Assembly (NCBI GenBank): GCA_964371355.1
Contig: CAYJMG010000014.1
Location: forward strand, 1 to 64,000
Direction of reading: 5' to 3'
DNA: 64,000 bases
DNA from: JACRBR01 sp964371355
GTDB lineage: Bacteria; Chloroflexota; Dehalococcoidia; DSTF01; JACRBR01
Position 1 is the stretch's first letter, and every line of letters begins with the position of its first letter. Positions 54,494 through 63,270 of this stretch are shown here, piece after piece. The position numbers and the translations under genes were made by a program. The notes below the pieces were generated by a model. That model was given only the letters and a program-made list of their open reading frames with translations, was not told the origin of the DNA and ran no database searches.

Positions 54494-54743
54494 CGGTGCA
54501 GTCTAGAGGTGGGATGTGGGAGGTGAGAAGTGCGACGAGGCGGCTCGGAGCCGGAAGCTGGATGCCGCGGGCTGCGTCGGACCATTGGCTGACGGTCGGC
54601 GGACGACGGACAACTGGCGACTGATCCGGGTGACGGGCGTGTTACGAACGTGATCCATTTGTGCGGCTAGACATAGGCGGGGAGCGCAGTTGAGCGGCCG
54701 GCGGCATACTGTTATGACTGGGGCGAACACGAGCGAGGTGGCG

Positions 54744-54989
54744 ATGAAGGACGTTACGGACGACGAGCTGCGAGCGGGACTGCAGGCATTCATCGACAAC
54801 GCGGTGGCCCCGGCCTCGGGCGAGGTGTCGGTCGCCGTGGCGGGCGGGGTGGTGACGCTGACGGGGCAGGTGGCGACGGCGACGCAGCGGCATGCGATCC
54901 GGGACCTGGTGTCAGCGGCGCCGGGGGTGCGGCACGTGCTGTACGCGATCGAAGTGGCGGGCGCCGGCGCCGTGCACCAGCCAGCCTGA
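54744..54989 (+). CDS. BON-domain protein
   Basis: An 81-residue protein consisting of a single BON domain: TDDELRAGLQAFIDN, SGEVSVAVAGGVVTLTGQVATATQRHAIRDLV, and a final strand GVRHVLYAIEV. BON proteins bind phospholipid surfaces or stabilise envelope and stress proteins. The start at the ATG 54744 is preceded by GAGG at five bases; an ATG at 54714 is possible but has no ribosome site. There is no signal peptide. Confidence 0.8.
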   Translation: MKDVTDDELRAGLQAFIDNAVAPASGEVSVAVAGGVVTLTGQVATATQRHAIRDLVSAAPGVRHVLYAIEVAGAGAVHQPA

Positions 54990-55182
54990 CCCAGGGGCCG
55001 CTCGACACGGGCCTATGAACGCGGGCCGCACGAACGGGTCAGTTCACGCTACAATAGGGTTCGGCCGAATGTCCGTCGCTCTCGCGGCGGATGACCCTAG
55101 ACCTCCAGTCCCATATCTTCGGAATCTTGTAGCAGCGGGCGATACATCGCGGCCGTCGCTTGATGCTACAGAGGTAGATACC

Positions 55183-56280
55183 ATGCGCATCCTGCAAATT
55201 GCTCCTCTCTGGGAGCGGGTACCGCCGCCAGCCTACGGCGGGACGGAAGCCGTCGTAAGCGTGCTGACGGAGGAGTTGGTGCGCCAGGGGCACGAGGTGG
55301 TGCTGGCGGCGTCCGGAGATTCGCTCACGAGGGCGCGTCTGGCTGCGGTGTATCCGCGTAGCCTGCGGACGGCGGACCTGTCGAATCCGAACCCGTACGA
55401 CTGGGTGCACATCGGGGAGGCGCTGGCGCTTTCGCGCGACATAGACATCGTCCACAACCACGCGGGCGAGCTTGTGATGGCGATGGCGGGCGCGATCGAC
55501 ACGCCGATGTTGACGACGATGCACTGCCTGGCGACGCCGGACACGGCGTTCGTGTGGCGCCGGTATGCGGGGGCGTACAACACGATCAGCCGGTCGCAGG
55601 GGCGGTCGCTGCCATCGGACGGGCCGGCGCGGTTCATGGGCCACGTGTACAACGCGATCGACGTGGATAGCTTTCCATTCGAGGCCGAGCCGGGAGAGGA
55701 CCTGCTGTTCCTGAGTCGGATCGCGCCAGAGAAGGGGCCGCAACTGGCGATCGAGGTGGCACGGCGGGCAGGGCGGCGGCTGATCATGGCGGGGAAGGTG
55801 GATCGCCACGATCAGCGGTTCTACGACGAGGTCATCAAGGACCAGATCGACGGCGAGCAGATCGTGTTCGTGGGCGAGGCGGACGCAGGGCAGAAACGAG
55901 AGCTATATGGGAAAGCATTCTGCGTCCTGATGCCGCTGACGTGGGAGGAGCCGTTCGGGCTGGTGATGCCAGAGGCGATGGCGTGCGGCACGCCGGTGAT
56001 CGCGCTGAGGCGCGGAAGCGCGCCGGAGCTCATCGCGCAGGGGAAGACGGGGTTCGTGGTCGACACGGTCGACGAGATGGTGGAGGCAATCCCTGCCGTG
56101 AGATCCATCAAACGGGACGCGTGCCGGGCGTACGTGCAGCGCAATTTCTCGCCAGGGATCATGGCGGAGGCTTATCTGCGGGTGTATCAAGAGGTCCTTA
56201 ACTCGGGCGGGCGATCGCCGGTGATCAGGGAGGGGATCGTGCCCGCGGGTCCTGGGGGGCAGGCCGTGACGGCGGCGTGA
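55183..56280 (+). CDS. GT4 glycosyltransferase
   Basis: A 365-residue GT-B fold glycosyltransferase of family 4. N-terminal loop PPPAYGGTEAVVSVLTEELV; C-terminal nucleotide-sugar motif TWEEPFGLVMPEAMACGTPVIALRRG with the two Glu residues of the EX7E motif (E.PFGLVMPE). The GDP/UDP donor and acceptor are unknown. AGAGG precedes the ATG at 55183, and a TACAAT box lies at 55050-55055. It is 28 bases before the glycogen-debranching gene, so the two are probably co-transcribed and may act together on trehalose- or glycogen-like sugar, which is inference. Confidence 0.92.
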   Translation: MRILQIAPLWERVPPPAYGGTEAVVSVLTEELVRQGHEVVLAASGDSLTRARLAAVYPRSLRTADLSNPNPYDWVHIGEALALSRDIDIVHNHAGELVMAMAGAIDTPMLTTMHCLATPDTAFVWRRYAGAYNTISRSQGRSLPSDGPARFMGHVYNAIDVDSFPFEAEPGEDLLFLSRIAPEKGPQLAIEVARRAGRRLIMAGKVDRHDQRFYDEVIKDQIDGEQIVFVGEADAGQKRELYGKAFCVLMPLTWEEPFGLVMPEAMACGTPVIALRRGSAPELIAQGKTGFVVDTVDEMVEAIPAVRSIKRDACRAYVQRNFSPGIMAEAYLRVYQEVLNSGGRSPVIREGIVPAGPGGQAVTAA

Positions 56281-56308
56281 CTCGCGCCGCGGGCTGGCTG
56301 CACCGACA

Positions 56309-58639
56309 ATGATCGTGGCGACGGCCGTGGAGCCATCGCGACCAAACCCGATTGAGGACCCCAATTCCGTGCCACGACCCCGCGGACAACGGCAGGAGCA
56401 GGTTCCCGACCCGAACGCCGGCGCAGGGCCGCAAGCGGTGGACGACGCGCTGACATCTCCGGCGACGACGCCGGAAGGCGTGACGTACACGCTTCCGTCC
56501 GGCGAGCCGATGCTCATCGAGGACATCCGAGACGCGCTGGTGATACGGGAGCGTTCGGTCTTCCTGCTGACCGACCCGGACGGCAACGTGCCAGCCGACA
56601 ACCAGCAAGGCTTCGGGTTGTATCACGCTGACACGCGGCATCTCTCCACGTATTCACTGAGCCTGAACGGCATCGAGCCGGTGCTGCTGTTGTCCACGGC
56701 GGAGCTGGGGCACGCGATGGAGCAGGTGCTGACGAACCCGACGCTGGTAGCGGCAGGCGAGCGGACTGTGAAGCGGGGGAGCTTCGAGCTTCACCGGCAG
56801 CGCGCGGTGGCCGACGTGGTGGAGGAGCGGCTGCGGATCACGAACTTCGACACGCAACCGATCACGCTCAACCTGCGATACGAGTTTGGGGCCGACTTTG
56901 CGGACATCTTCGACGTGCGGGGGTACCAGCGGGTGCGGCGCGGGACGATGCACGAGCCGGTGATCGAGACGCGCTCGATCACATACGCGTACACGGGCAT
57001 CGACGAGCGGGAGCGACGGACGGAGATCGTGTTTGACCGGAAGCCTGACCGGCTGGACGCGGGAAGCGCGCTGTTCCAGGTGGCGCTGGAGCCGCGGCAG
57101 CAGACAACGATCCGGACCGTGATCATCGCGGACGGACACCGGATGGACGTGTCGCACATCAACCGCTTTCGCTCGGTGGAGGCGGAGCACCGGGAGTGGC
57201 GCGAGGCAGCGACGCAGATCGTGACGGACAACGAGTTCTTCAACCGCATGATCGACCGGTGTATCACCGACGTCCGGATGCTGATGAGCCGGACGGACCA
57301 GGGACAGCCTTACCCGGCGGCCGGGACGCCGTGGTTCGACGCGCTGTTTGGGCGGGATAGCTGCGTCGTTTCGATGCAGACGCTGGCGTACCAGCCGGAG
57401 GTCGCGCGCTCGACGTTGCGGCTGCTGGCGAAGCACCAGGGCACGAAGCTGGACCCGGCACACGACGAGGAACCGGGCAAGATCCTGCACGAGCTGCGGT
57501 TCGACGAGCTGTCGCGGGCAAACGAGCTGCCGTATGGGCCGTACTTCGGGAGCGTGGACTCAACGCCGCTGTTCTTGATGCTGATCGCGGAGTACTACGC
57601 GTGGACGGGGGACCTTCGGCTGGTGCGGGAGTTGCTGCCCGCGATCAAGCTGGCACTGGAGTGGATGAACGTCTACGGCGATCCAACGGGCACGGGTTAC
57701 CTCTCGTACGAGAAGCGGAGTGCGAAGGGACTGGTCAACCAGGGGTGGAAGGACTCGGGAGACGCTGTGGCGCACACCGACGGGACGCTGGCAACGGCGC
57801 CGGTCGCATTGGTGGAGGCGCAGGGGTACGCGTATGCGGCGAGGGTGCGACTCGCGCCGTTGCTGGAGCGGCTGGGTGAGCGGGAGCTGGCCCAGAAGGA
57901 GCTGGCGGCGGCGGCGCTTCTGCGCGCCCAATTCAATGACGGGTTCTGGATGAAGGAAAGACGGTACTTCGCGATGGCGCTGGACGGAACGGGGCGGCAG
58001 GTAGCCTCGATCTCGACCAACCCGGCGCACTGCCTGTGGACGGGGCTGGCGGACATGTCACGCGGACAGGATATGGCGGGGCACCTGATGTCGGAGGAGA
58101 TGTTCACGGGGTGGGGGATCCGGACGCTGGAGCCAAGCAACCCGCGCTTCAATCCGATCGGCTACCACGTTGGGAGTGTGTGGCCGCACGACAACAGCAT
58201 CGCGGCGATGGGGCTGAAGATGTACGGGTTTGAGGAACAGGTGAACGCGATCGCGACGGCGCTGTTCGACACGGCGGTGGCATTTCCCTATTTCCGGCTG
58301 CCCGAGCTGTTCGGGGGGGACGCGCGGTCGGAGCACCGTTCGCCGGTGCCGTACCCGGTGGCATGCCGGCCGCAGGCGTGGGCGGCGGGGGCGATGCTGC
58401 TGATCACGCAGGCGATGCTGGGGCTGAAGGCGGAAGCGGCCGACCGCCGGCTGCGCATCGTGAACCCGCGGCTGCCGAACTGGCTGCACTCCGTACAGGT
58501 ACGAGGCCTGCGGGTGGGAGGGGGGACGGTGACACTGCAGTTCCGGCGGACGGGGCGCAGTACGAACGTCGAGGTGCAGAAGACGACGGGGGGCATCGAC
58601 GTGATCGTGTCGAAGCGGTGGCCGATGGAAGGGCAGTAG
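56309..58639 (+). CDS. Glycogen debranching enzyme (amylo-alpha-1,6-glucosidase family)
   Basis: A 776-residue protein. After a Pro-rich start, the GDE N-terminal domain (about 60-310) holds RERSVFLLTDPDGNVPADNQQGFGLYHADTRHLSTY. The (alpha/alpha)6 barrel (about 320-740) carries AAGTPWFDALFGRDSCVVSMQTL, HEEPGKILHELR-like segments, a SWKDSGDAV-type catalytic patch (GWKDSGDAV) and VGSVWPHDNSIAA. Such enzymes cleave alpha-1,6 branches or related glycosides; Chloroflexota members are often called glycogen debranching on similarity alone. The substrate is not certain. Confidence 0.88.
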   Translation: MIVATAVEPSRPNPIEDPNSVPRPRGQRQEQVPDPNAGAGPQAVDDALTSPATTPEGVTYTLPSGEPMLIEDIRDALVIRERSVFLLTDPDGNVPADNQQGFGLYHADTRHLSTYSLSLNGIEPVLLLSTAELGHAMEQVLTNPTLVAAGERTVKRGSFELHRQRAVADVVEERLRITNFDTQPITLNLRYEFGADFADIFDVRGYQRVRRGTMHEPVIETRSITYAYTGIDERERRTEIVFDRKPDRLDAGSALFQVALEPRQQTTIRTVIIADGHRMDVSHINRFRSVEAEHREWREAATQIVTDNEFFNRMIDRCITDVRMLMSRTDQGQPYPAAGTPWFDALFGRDSCVVSMQTLAYQPEVARSTLRLLAKHQGTKLDPAHDEEPGKILHELRFDELSRANELPYGPYFGSVDSTPLFLMLIAEYYAWTGDLRLVRELLPAIKLALEWMNVYGDPTGTGYLSYEKRSAKGLVNQGWKDSGDAVAHTDGTLATAPVALVEAQGYAYAARVRLAPLLERLGERELAQKELAAAALLRAQFNDGFWMKERRYFAMALDGTGRQVASISTNPAHCLWTGLADMSRGQDMAGHLMSEEMFTGWGIRTLEPSNPRFNPIGYHVGSVWPHDNSIAAMGLKMYGFEEQVNAIATALFDTAVAFPYFRLPELFGGDARSEHRSPVPYPVACRPQAWAAGAMLLITQAMLGLKAEAADRRLRIVNPRLPNWLHSVQVRGLRVGGGTVTLQFRRTGRSTNVEVQKTTGGIDVIVSKRWPMEGQ

Positions 58640-58694
58640 CAGCGGGGCTCTCTTCGACGTTTCTCGCGAGAAGGGCCGCGCCTATCGCGGCGCC

Positions 58695-58758
58695 GCGCGG
58701 GCTGTCTCCCATCTCCACGGCGACTCTGCGAACGGCGACTCTGCGAGAAAGCCCGCGC
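58695..58758. repeat. Stem-loop repeat family, copy B
   Basis: Arms GCGCGGGCT (58695-58703) and AGCCCGCGC (58750-58758) enclose a loop beginning GTCTCC with two copies of GGCGACTCTGCGA (58719-58731 and 58734-58746). The 269-bp gap before the biotin carboxylase holds no gene. Confidence 0.75.
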
Positions 58759-58908
58759 CACGGAGTTGTGCGCTCTGAGAGCCCGCGCTACGCCCGTTAC
58801 GCGCGTAGTACGAACGTCTCATAGCCTCAGTCGGGCATCTGTGATACCAATCACATGCTCCGGAGGGCCGACTCGCGGTCCGTTCATCCGGCGGACAGGG
58901 AGAGACGG

Positions 58909-60453
58909 TTGTTCAAGAAGATCCTGGTGGCGAACCGCGGCGAGATCGCGCTGCGCGTGATGCGGACGTGCCGCGAGATGGGCATCGCGACGGTGGCCGT
59001 GTACTCGACGGTGGACCGGAACATGCTGCACGTGCGGTACGCGGACGAGGCCTACCACATCGGCGAAGGGCCGCCGCTGGAGAGCTATCTCAACTACACG
59101 AAGATCCTCGAGGTCGCCGTACAGGCGGGCGTCGATGCCGTACACCCGGGATACGGGTTCCTCAGCGAGCGGACGGAGTTCGCGGAGGCGTGCGAGGCCG
59201 CGGGGATCACCTTCATCGGCCCGAAGCCGGAGTCGGTGATCCTCCTCGGCGACAAGGTGAACGCGCGGCGGACGATGATGGCGGCGGGTGTGCCCGTGGT
59301 GCCGGGGACGGAGGGGCGGGTCGAGTCGGACGAGGCGGTGCGGGCGGCGCCGGGGATCGGGTTCCCGCTGATGATCAAGGCCTCGGCCGGGGGCGGTGGG
59401 AAGGGGATCCGGCTGGTGCGCACGCCGGAGGAGATCGAGAACGCGGTGCGCGTTGCGTCGAGCGAGGCGCAGTCGGCGTTCGGCGACGGTGGCGTGTTCC
59501 TGGAGCGGTATCTCTCGCCGGTGCGGCACGTCGAGGTGCAGGTGCTGGGCGACAAGCACGGGAACGTGGTGGCGCTGGGCGAGCGCGAGTGCAGCGTGCA
59601 GCGGCGGCACCAGAAGGTGCTGGAGGAGTCGCCGTCGCCAGTGGTGAAACCGGAGACACGGCGGAGACTGATGGAGGCGGGCGCGGCGGCGGCGAAGGCA
59701 TCGGGGTACTACAACGCGGGGACGGTGGAGTTCCTGTTCGACCCCACGACGCAGGAGTTTTTCTTTCTCGAGGTGAACACGCGCCTGCAAGTCGAGCACC
59801 CGGTGACGGAGTGGCTGACGGGGCGCGACCTGGTGCGGGACCAGATCCGGATCGCGGCGGGTGAGCCGCTGGGGTTCACGCAGGACGACGTGGTGCTGCG
59901 AGGGCACGCGATCGAGTGCCGTATCGCGGCGGAGGACCCCTACAACAACTACCTGCCGTCGCTGGGACGGATCGACTTCGTGAGCGAGCCGCAGGGGCCG
60001 GGCGTGCGGGTGGACAGCAGCATCTTCAGCGGGATCGAGATCCCGTACTACTACGACCCGATGCTGGCGAAGCTGATCTGCTGGGGGGCGGACCGGACGG
60101 CGGCGATCGAGCGGATGAAGCGGGCACTGCACGAGTACGTGATCCTGGGTGTGAAGACGAACATCCCGTTCCACCTGCAGCTCCTCGAGGACGCGCGGTT
60201 CGTGAACGGGGAAGTGCACACGGGGTTCCTGGACAGCGAGTTCAAGATGGTCGAGCCGGAGGGGCTCGGCGGGGCTGACGACGTGGCGCTGCTGGTGGCG
60301 GCGGTGATGTCGCACCAGCGGCGGCAGCGGAACGGCGCACAGCCGGCGATCATCGTCGGGCCGAGCCAGTGGCGGGAGGCGGGGCGGGACCGGCAGATCG
60401 GGAGTCACACGGGGATGTCACAGGGGAACAAATGGCGGCGAAGTACCGGCTGA
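58909..60453 (+). CDS. accC: Biotin carboxylase subunit of an acyl-CoA carboxylase
   Basis: A 514-residue ATP-grasp enzyme that carboxylates biotin with bicarbonate and ATP. N-terminus KKILVANRGEIALRVMRTCREMG; ATP loop KASAGGGGKGIRLV; HVEVQVLGDKHGNVVALGERECSVQRRHQKVLEE; and EVNTRLQVEHPVTE. The TTG at 58909 is chosen because GGGAG lies at six bases and the family begins here; the frame is open further upstream without domain content. It overlaps the carrier protein gene by 22 bases. The length and the separate carrier point to a multi-subunit propionyl/acetyl-CoA carboxylase; no carboxyltransferase is in the window. Confidence 0.95.
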   Translation: MFKKILVANRGEIALRVMRTCREMGIATVAVYSTVDRNMLHVRYADEAYHIGEGPPLESYLNYTKILEVAVQAGVDAVHPGYGFLSERTEFAEACEAAGITFIGPKPESVILLGDKVNARRTMMAAGVPVVPGTEGRVESDEAVRAAPGIGFPLMIKASAGGGGKGIRLVRTPEEIENAVRVASSEAQSAFGDGGVFLERYLSPVRHVEVQVLGDKHGNVVALGERECSVQRRHQKVLEESPSPVVKPETRRRLMEAGAAAAKASGYYNAGTVEFLFDPTTQEFFFLEVNTRLQVEHPVTEWLTGRDLVRDQIRIAAGEPLGFTQDDVVLRGHAIECRIAAEDPYNNYLPSLGRIDFVSEPQGPGVRVDSSIFSGIEIPYYYDPMLAKLICWGADRTAAIERMKRALHEYVILGVKTNIPFHLQLLEDARFVNGEVHTGFLDSEFKMVEPEGLGGADDVALLVAAVMSHQRRQRNGAQPAIIVGPSQWREAGRDRQIGSHTGMSQGNKWRRSTG

Positions 60454-60950
60454 GGCTCGGCGACGAGCTGCACGACATCGAGGTGGAGCCCGACCGCGCG
60501 GGCGGCTGGCGCGTGACCGCGGGTGACGTGACGCGGACGGTGAGCCTGACGCGCATCGGCGACGGCGCGCGGTACTCGGTGATCGTGGACGGGCGGCCGT
60601 ACGACGTGTTCGCGGAGGAAGGGCCGACGGACTACCGCATCCTGGTCGACGGGACGCGCGTGGTGGTGGGGACGCAGACGGGACGGAAGGGCGGCGCGGG
60701 GAGCGGCGACGACAGCTTCGCGGTGGACGCGAGCGGCGAGTGGGTGCTGAAGTCGCCCATGGCCGGCGTCGTCCGCGAGATCCGCGTGTCGGCCGACGAC
60801 GAAGTGGAGGAGGGGGACGTTCTGGTGGTGGTGGAGGCGATGAAGATGCAAAACGAGCTGCACGCGCGGCGGGCGGGTCAGGTGAAGGCGGTATACGTGA
60901 GCGTGGGGCAGCGGGTGGATCAGGGGACGCCGTTGCTGGTGTTGGTGTAG
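60432..60950 (+). CDS. Biotin carboxyl carrier protein
   Basis: A 172-residue carrier. The C-terminal biotinyl domain (about 105-172) has the attachment Lys in VVEAMKMQNEL, and the N-terminal part (about 1-75) is a beta domain (RYSVIVDGRPYDVFAEEG) of the type that links carrier and biotin carboxylase in acyl-CoA carboxylases. AGGGGAACA precedes the ATG. It overlaps the end of accC, so they are translated together. Confidence 0.93.
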   Translation: MAAKYRLRLGDELHDIEVEPDRAGGWRVTAGDVTRTVSLTRIGDGARYSVIVDGRPYDVFAEEGPTDYRILVDGTRVVVGTQTGRKGGAGSGDDSFAVDASGEWVLKSPMAGVVREIRVSADDEVEEGDVLVVVEAMKMQNELHARRAGQVKAVYVSVGQRVDQGTPLLVLV

Positions 60951-60982
60951 GGCGGCGGGTCTTCAGTCGTCAGTTGTCAACT

Positions 60983-61011
60983 TTGAACTTCATACATCGT
61001 TGCCGTATAAT
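60983..61011 (+). promoter_or_regulatory. Consensus-like promoter of the PD-(D/E)XK gene
   Basis: TTGAAC (60983-60988) and TATAAT (61006-61011) are 17 bases apart, 22 bases before the ATG. AAGGAGG follows as ribosome site. Confidence 0.85.
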
Positions 61012-61032
61012 CGCCGTCCGTAAGGAGGCGAA

Positions 61033-62481
61033 ATGGCTCACGATCAGAACCTGTTCGACGGCGAAGAGGGTTGGCAACCTGCGCGTCTGATTCCCACGTC
61101 CGGCATAAAGGGGGTAGATGAGCAGGAGAAGCGCGCCACGTCCGCGCTGCTGGCTGTGATGAAGGCAGTGCCAGATTTCGGGCACTCGTTACTCCGAAAG
61201 GCGAGTGCCCCTAAGGGGAGCATCACGACATCGATCGAGCCGCAGTTCACGTTGGCGACCGGTCAGAAGGTCCAGCCTGACGGGGCCATTGTCGTGCGGC
61301 GCGGCAGTACCCGCTGGTGCTCGCTCGTAGAAGTCAAGACTCAGAACAACGACCTACGACGTGACCAGGTGGAGGCATACCTTGACGTCGCACGTGAATG
61401 CGAGATGGATGCGGTCATCACGATTTCAAACCAGATGATGACGGCGACAGACTCCCATCCCGTCGCTGTGGACCGGAAAAAGACCAAGAGGGTGTCGCTG
61501 TACCACTGGTCATGGGTCGAGGTTCTCACTGAAGCTGTCATTCAGCGCGAGCATCGTGGGATCGATGATCCAGACCAAGCCTGGATCCTGAGCGAACTCA
61601 TCGCGTACCTGAAGCATCCACAGTCCGGCGCGATGCAGTTCCAGGACATGGGCCCACATTGGGTTACGGTACGAGAAGCGGCGCGAGAGGGCGCGCTTCT
61701 ACCGCACGACTCGGGTGTGGGCGAAGTAGCCGTCAAATGGGATCAATTCATCCAGTATCTGTGTCTTCATCTGGCCGGCGATCTAGGAGTCGAAGTCGCA
61801 CAAGTCCTTCCCCGGAACGAGGCAGGGGATCCAGCCGCACGGAAGTCCTCGCTTGCACGAGAACTTGTTCAATCGAAGTCATTGACGGGCATCATCCGCA
61901 TCAAGAACGCGATATCGCCGATAACACTGTCAGCATCACTTAGCGCACGCACGACGACAGCATCAGTCACGATCGACGCGCCATCCGAAGGCAAGCCTGC
62001 AACGCGAGTGAACTGGCTAACCCGCCAATTGAAGGATGCACCCGATACTGCTCGACTCACGACCTCATTTCAGGGGGTCCGTGAGCAGAAGTCCGCCCGC
62101 CTAGGCGACCTGCGTACAGACCCAGCGGCCATCCTGTTGCCTGACCGTAGCCGCATGCCCAAGACCTTCACGCTCAGCGAGACAAAGGAGATGGGAACTA
62201 AACGCGGTGGCGTCAGCGGCTCGTTCATTGGGGAGGCGACCGATCTTCTCCTCTCTTTCTACCGGCTGGTAGTGCAGCCAGTGAAGGCTTGGTCAGCGCC
62301 TGCCCCGAAACTCCCACTATCACGAGACGCATCAGACATCGCCGAAGAGCCAACGAATGTCGTTTCACGCGTCGCGGCGACAGAAGCTGCTCAAGCCGTT
62401 GCGAGTCTTGGAGAACCGCGACCGGACGGCGCCAGCGATGAAGATCTACCGTCGGTTAGTCGATCGCCCGGCGAGTCCTAG
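61033..62481 (+). CDS. PD-(D/E)XK nuclease-like protein of unknown function
   Basis: A 482-residue protein that I do not recognise beyond its nuclease-like core. The core has D83 (QPDGAIVV), E100 and K102 (SLVEVKTQ) and a following QVEAY (112-116), the pattern of PD-(D/E)XK nucleases with the RecB-type Q-x3-Y helix. The next 270 residues carry no known domain, and the C-terminus is Ser/Pro-rich. It has a near-consensus promoter and a strong ribosome site. G+C is visibly lower than in its neighbours (50% in one 60-base line against 70% in the gene at 63271). It could be a restriction-like or repair enzyme, or defence related. No methyltransferase or helicase partner is nearby. Confidence 0.7.
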   Translation: MAHDQNLFDGEEGWQPARLIPTSGIKGVDEQEKRATSALLAVMKAVPDFGHSLLRKASAPKGSITTSIEPQFTLATGQKVQPDGAIVVRRGSTRWCSLVEVKTQNNDLRRDQVEAYLDVARECEMDAVITISNQMMTATDSHPVAVDRKKTKRVSLYHWSWVEVLTEAVIQREHRGIDDPDQAWILSELIAYLKHPQSGAMQFQDMGPHWVTVREAAREGALLPHDSGVGEVAVKWDQFIQYLCLHLAGDLGVEVAQVLPRNEAGDPAARKSSLARELVQSKSLTGIIRIKNAISPITLSASLSARTTTASVTIDAPSEGKPATRVNWLTRQLKDAPDTARLTTSFQGVREQKSARLGDLRTDPAAILLPDRSRMPKTFTLSETKEMGTKRGGVSGSFIGEATDLLLSFYRLVVQPVKAWSAPAPKLPLSRDASDIAEEPTNVVSRVAATEAAQAVASLGEPRPDGASDEDLPSVSRSPGES

Positions 62482-62555
62482 ATTCAGAGCTGCGCGCTCG
62501 TCTGGCGATTGACGCACCGTGACGGGAGGGCTGCCAGTGTCGACTGCCTCTCGTC

Positions 62556-63077
62556 CTACAGGGCCAGTTCCACAAAGTGGTTTCGCTTGAGGAAGCGAAC
62601 CTCATCGCAGCACGCAGCCAGCCTGAATGAACGACGGTTGCGGAACACGAAGTTGACGACGCGCTTACCGGCGGCCTGAGCCTCTTCGACGGCAGGCTGG
62701 AAGTCGCCGTCAGCCGAAACAAGGGCAGCGACATCGTACTCGTCTCGATACGCGCCGAGCGCGAGATCCAGTGCGAGCATGACGTCGACCAGTTTCTCGA
62801 CGGGTCTGGGGCCCGCATCCATCAGGTAGCCTTTCTTGAAGACTACGCCTGTCTGCGTTTCGATGTGTGCGTAGTAACGCAGTTGGCGCCAGTACTCGGG
62901 CTCGTGGTTGTACCGCTGTAGTGGCGTCGCGTTGTAGTAGCGAATGACCCGAAGATCGAAGTGCGAGGCAATCGCCGACCCGAACATCGCGACATCGTAG
63001 TATTGCGGCCACCGAAGTTGGCGAAGGCCGTAGTGTACGTTCCGCCCGTCGATGAACACGGCAAGCCGCAGCCGCAT
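62556..63077 (-). CDS. NYN-domain (LabA/PIN-like) protein
   Basis: A 173-residue NYN protein. The acidic residues are in LAVFIDGRNVHYG (start), VDVMLALDLALGAY (middle) and ALVSADGDFQPAVEEA (end), as in PIN-fold RNases. Size and order match the single-domain LabA-type family. The frame opens upstream to 63131-63134 with a Pro-rich leader, so the start is uncertain; 63077 begins the domain. It converges with the PD-(D/E)XK gene across a 74-base gap and shares its lower G+C. Confidence 0.8.
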   Translation of the reverse strand: MRLRLAVFIDGRNVHYGLRQLRWPQYYDVAMFGSAIASHFDLRVIRYYNATPLQRYNHEPEYWRQLRYYAHIETQTGVVFKKGYLMDAGPRPVEKLVDVMLALDLALGAYRDEYDVAALVSADGDFQPAVEEAQAAGKRVVNFVFRNRRSFRLAACCDEVRFLKRNHFVELAL

Positions 63078-63270
63078 CACATTCGCTTTCGCAATTGACA
63101 CCGGCGGTCCGGCGGGGATAGGATTGCGCATCACCTCACTGTGGCCTCACGGCAACGGTGAGTGACGGGAGTCCCCGGCTTCGGCCTCGGCTCCCGTTCT
63201 TTTTGCCCCGCGCGTCGCTATTAGTACATTTGTTCTCCCTATGATCAAGCCCAGGCGGCACAATTCCCAC

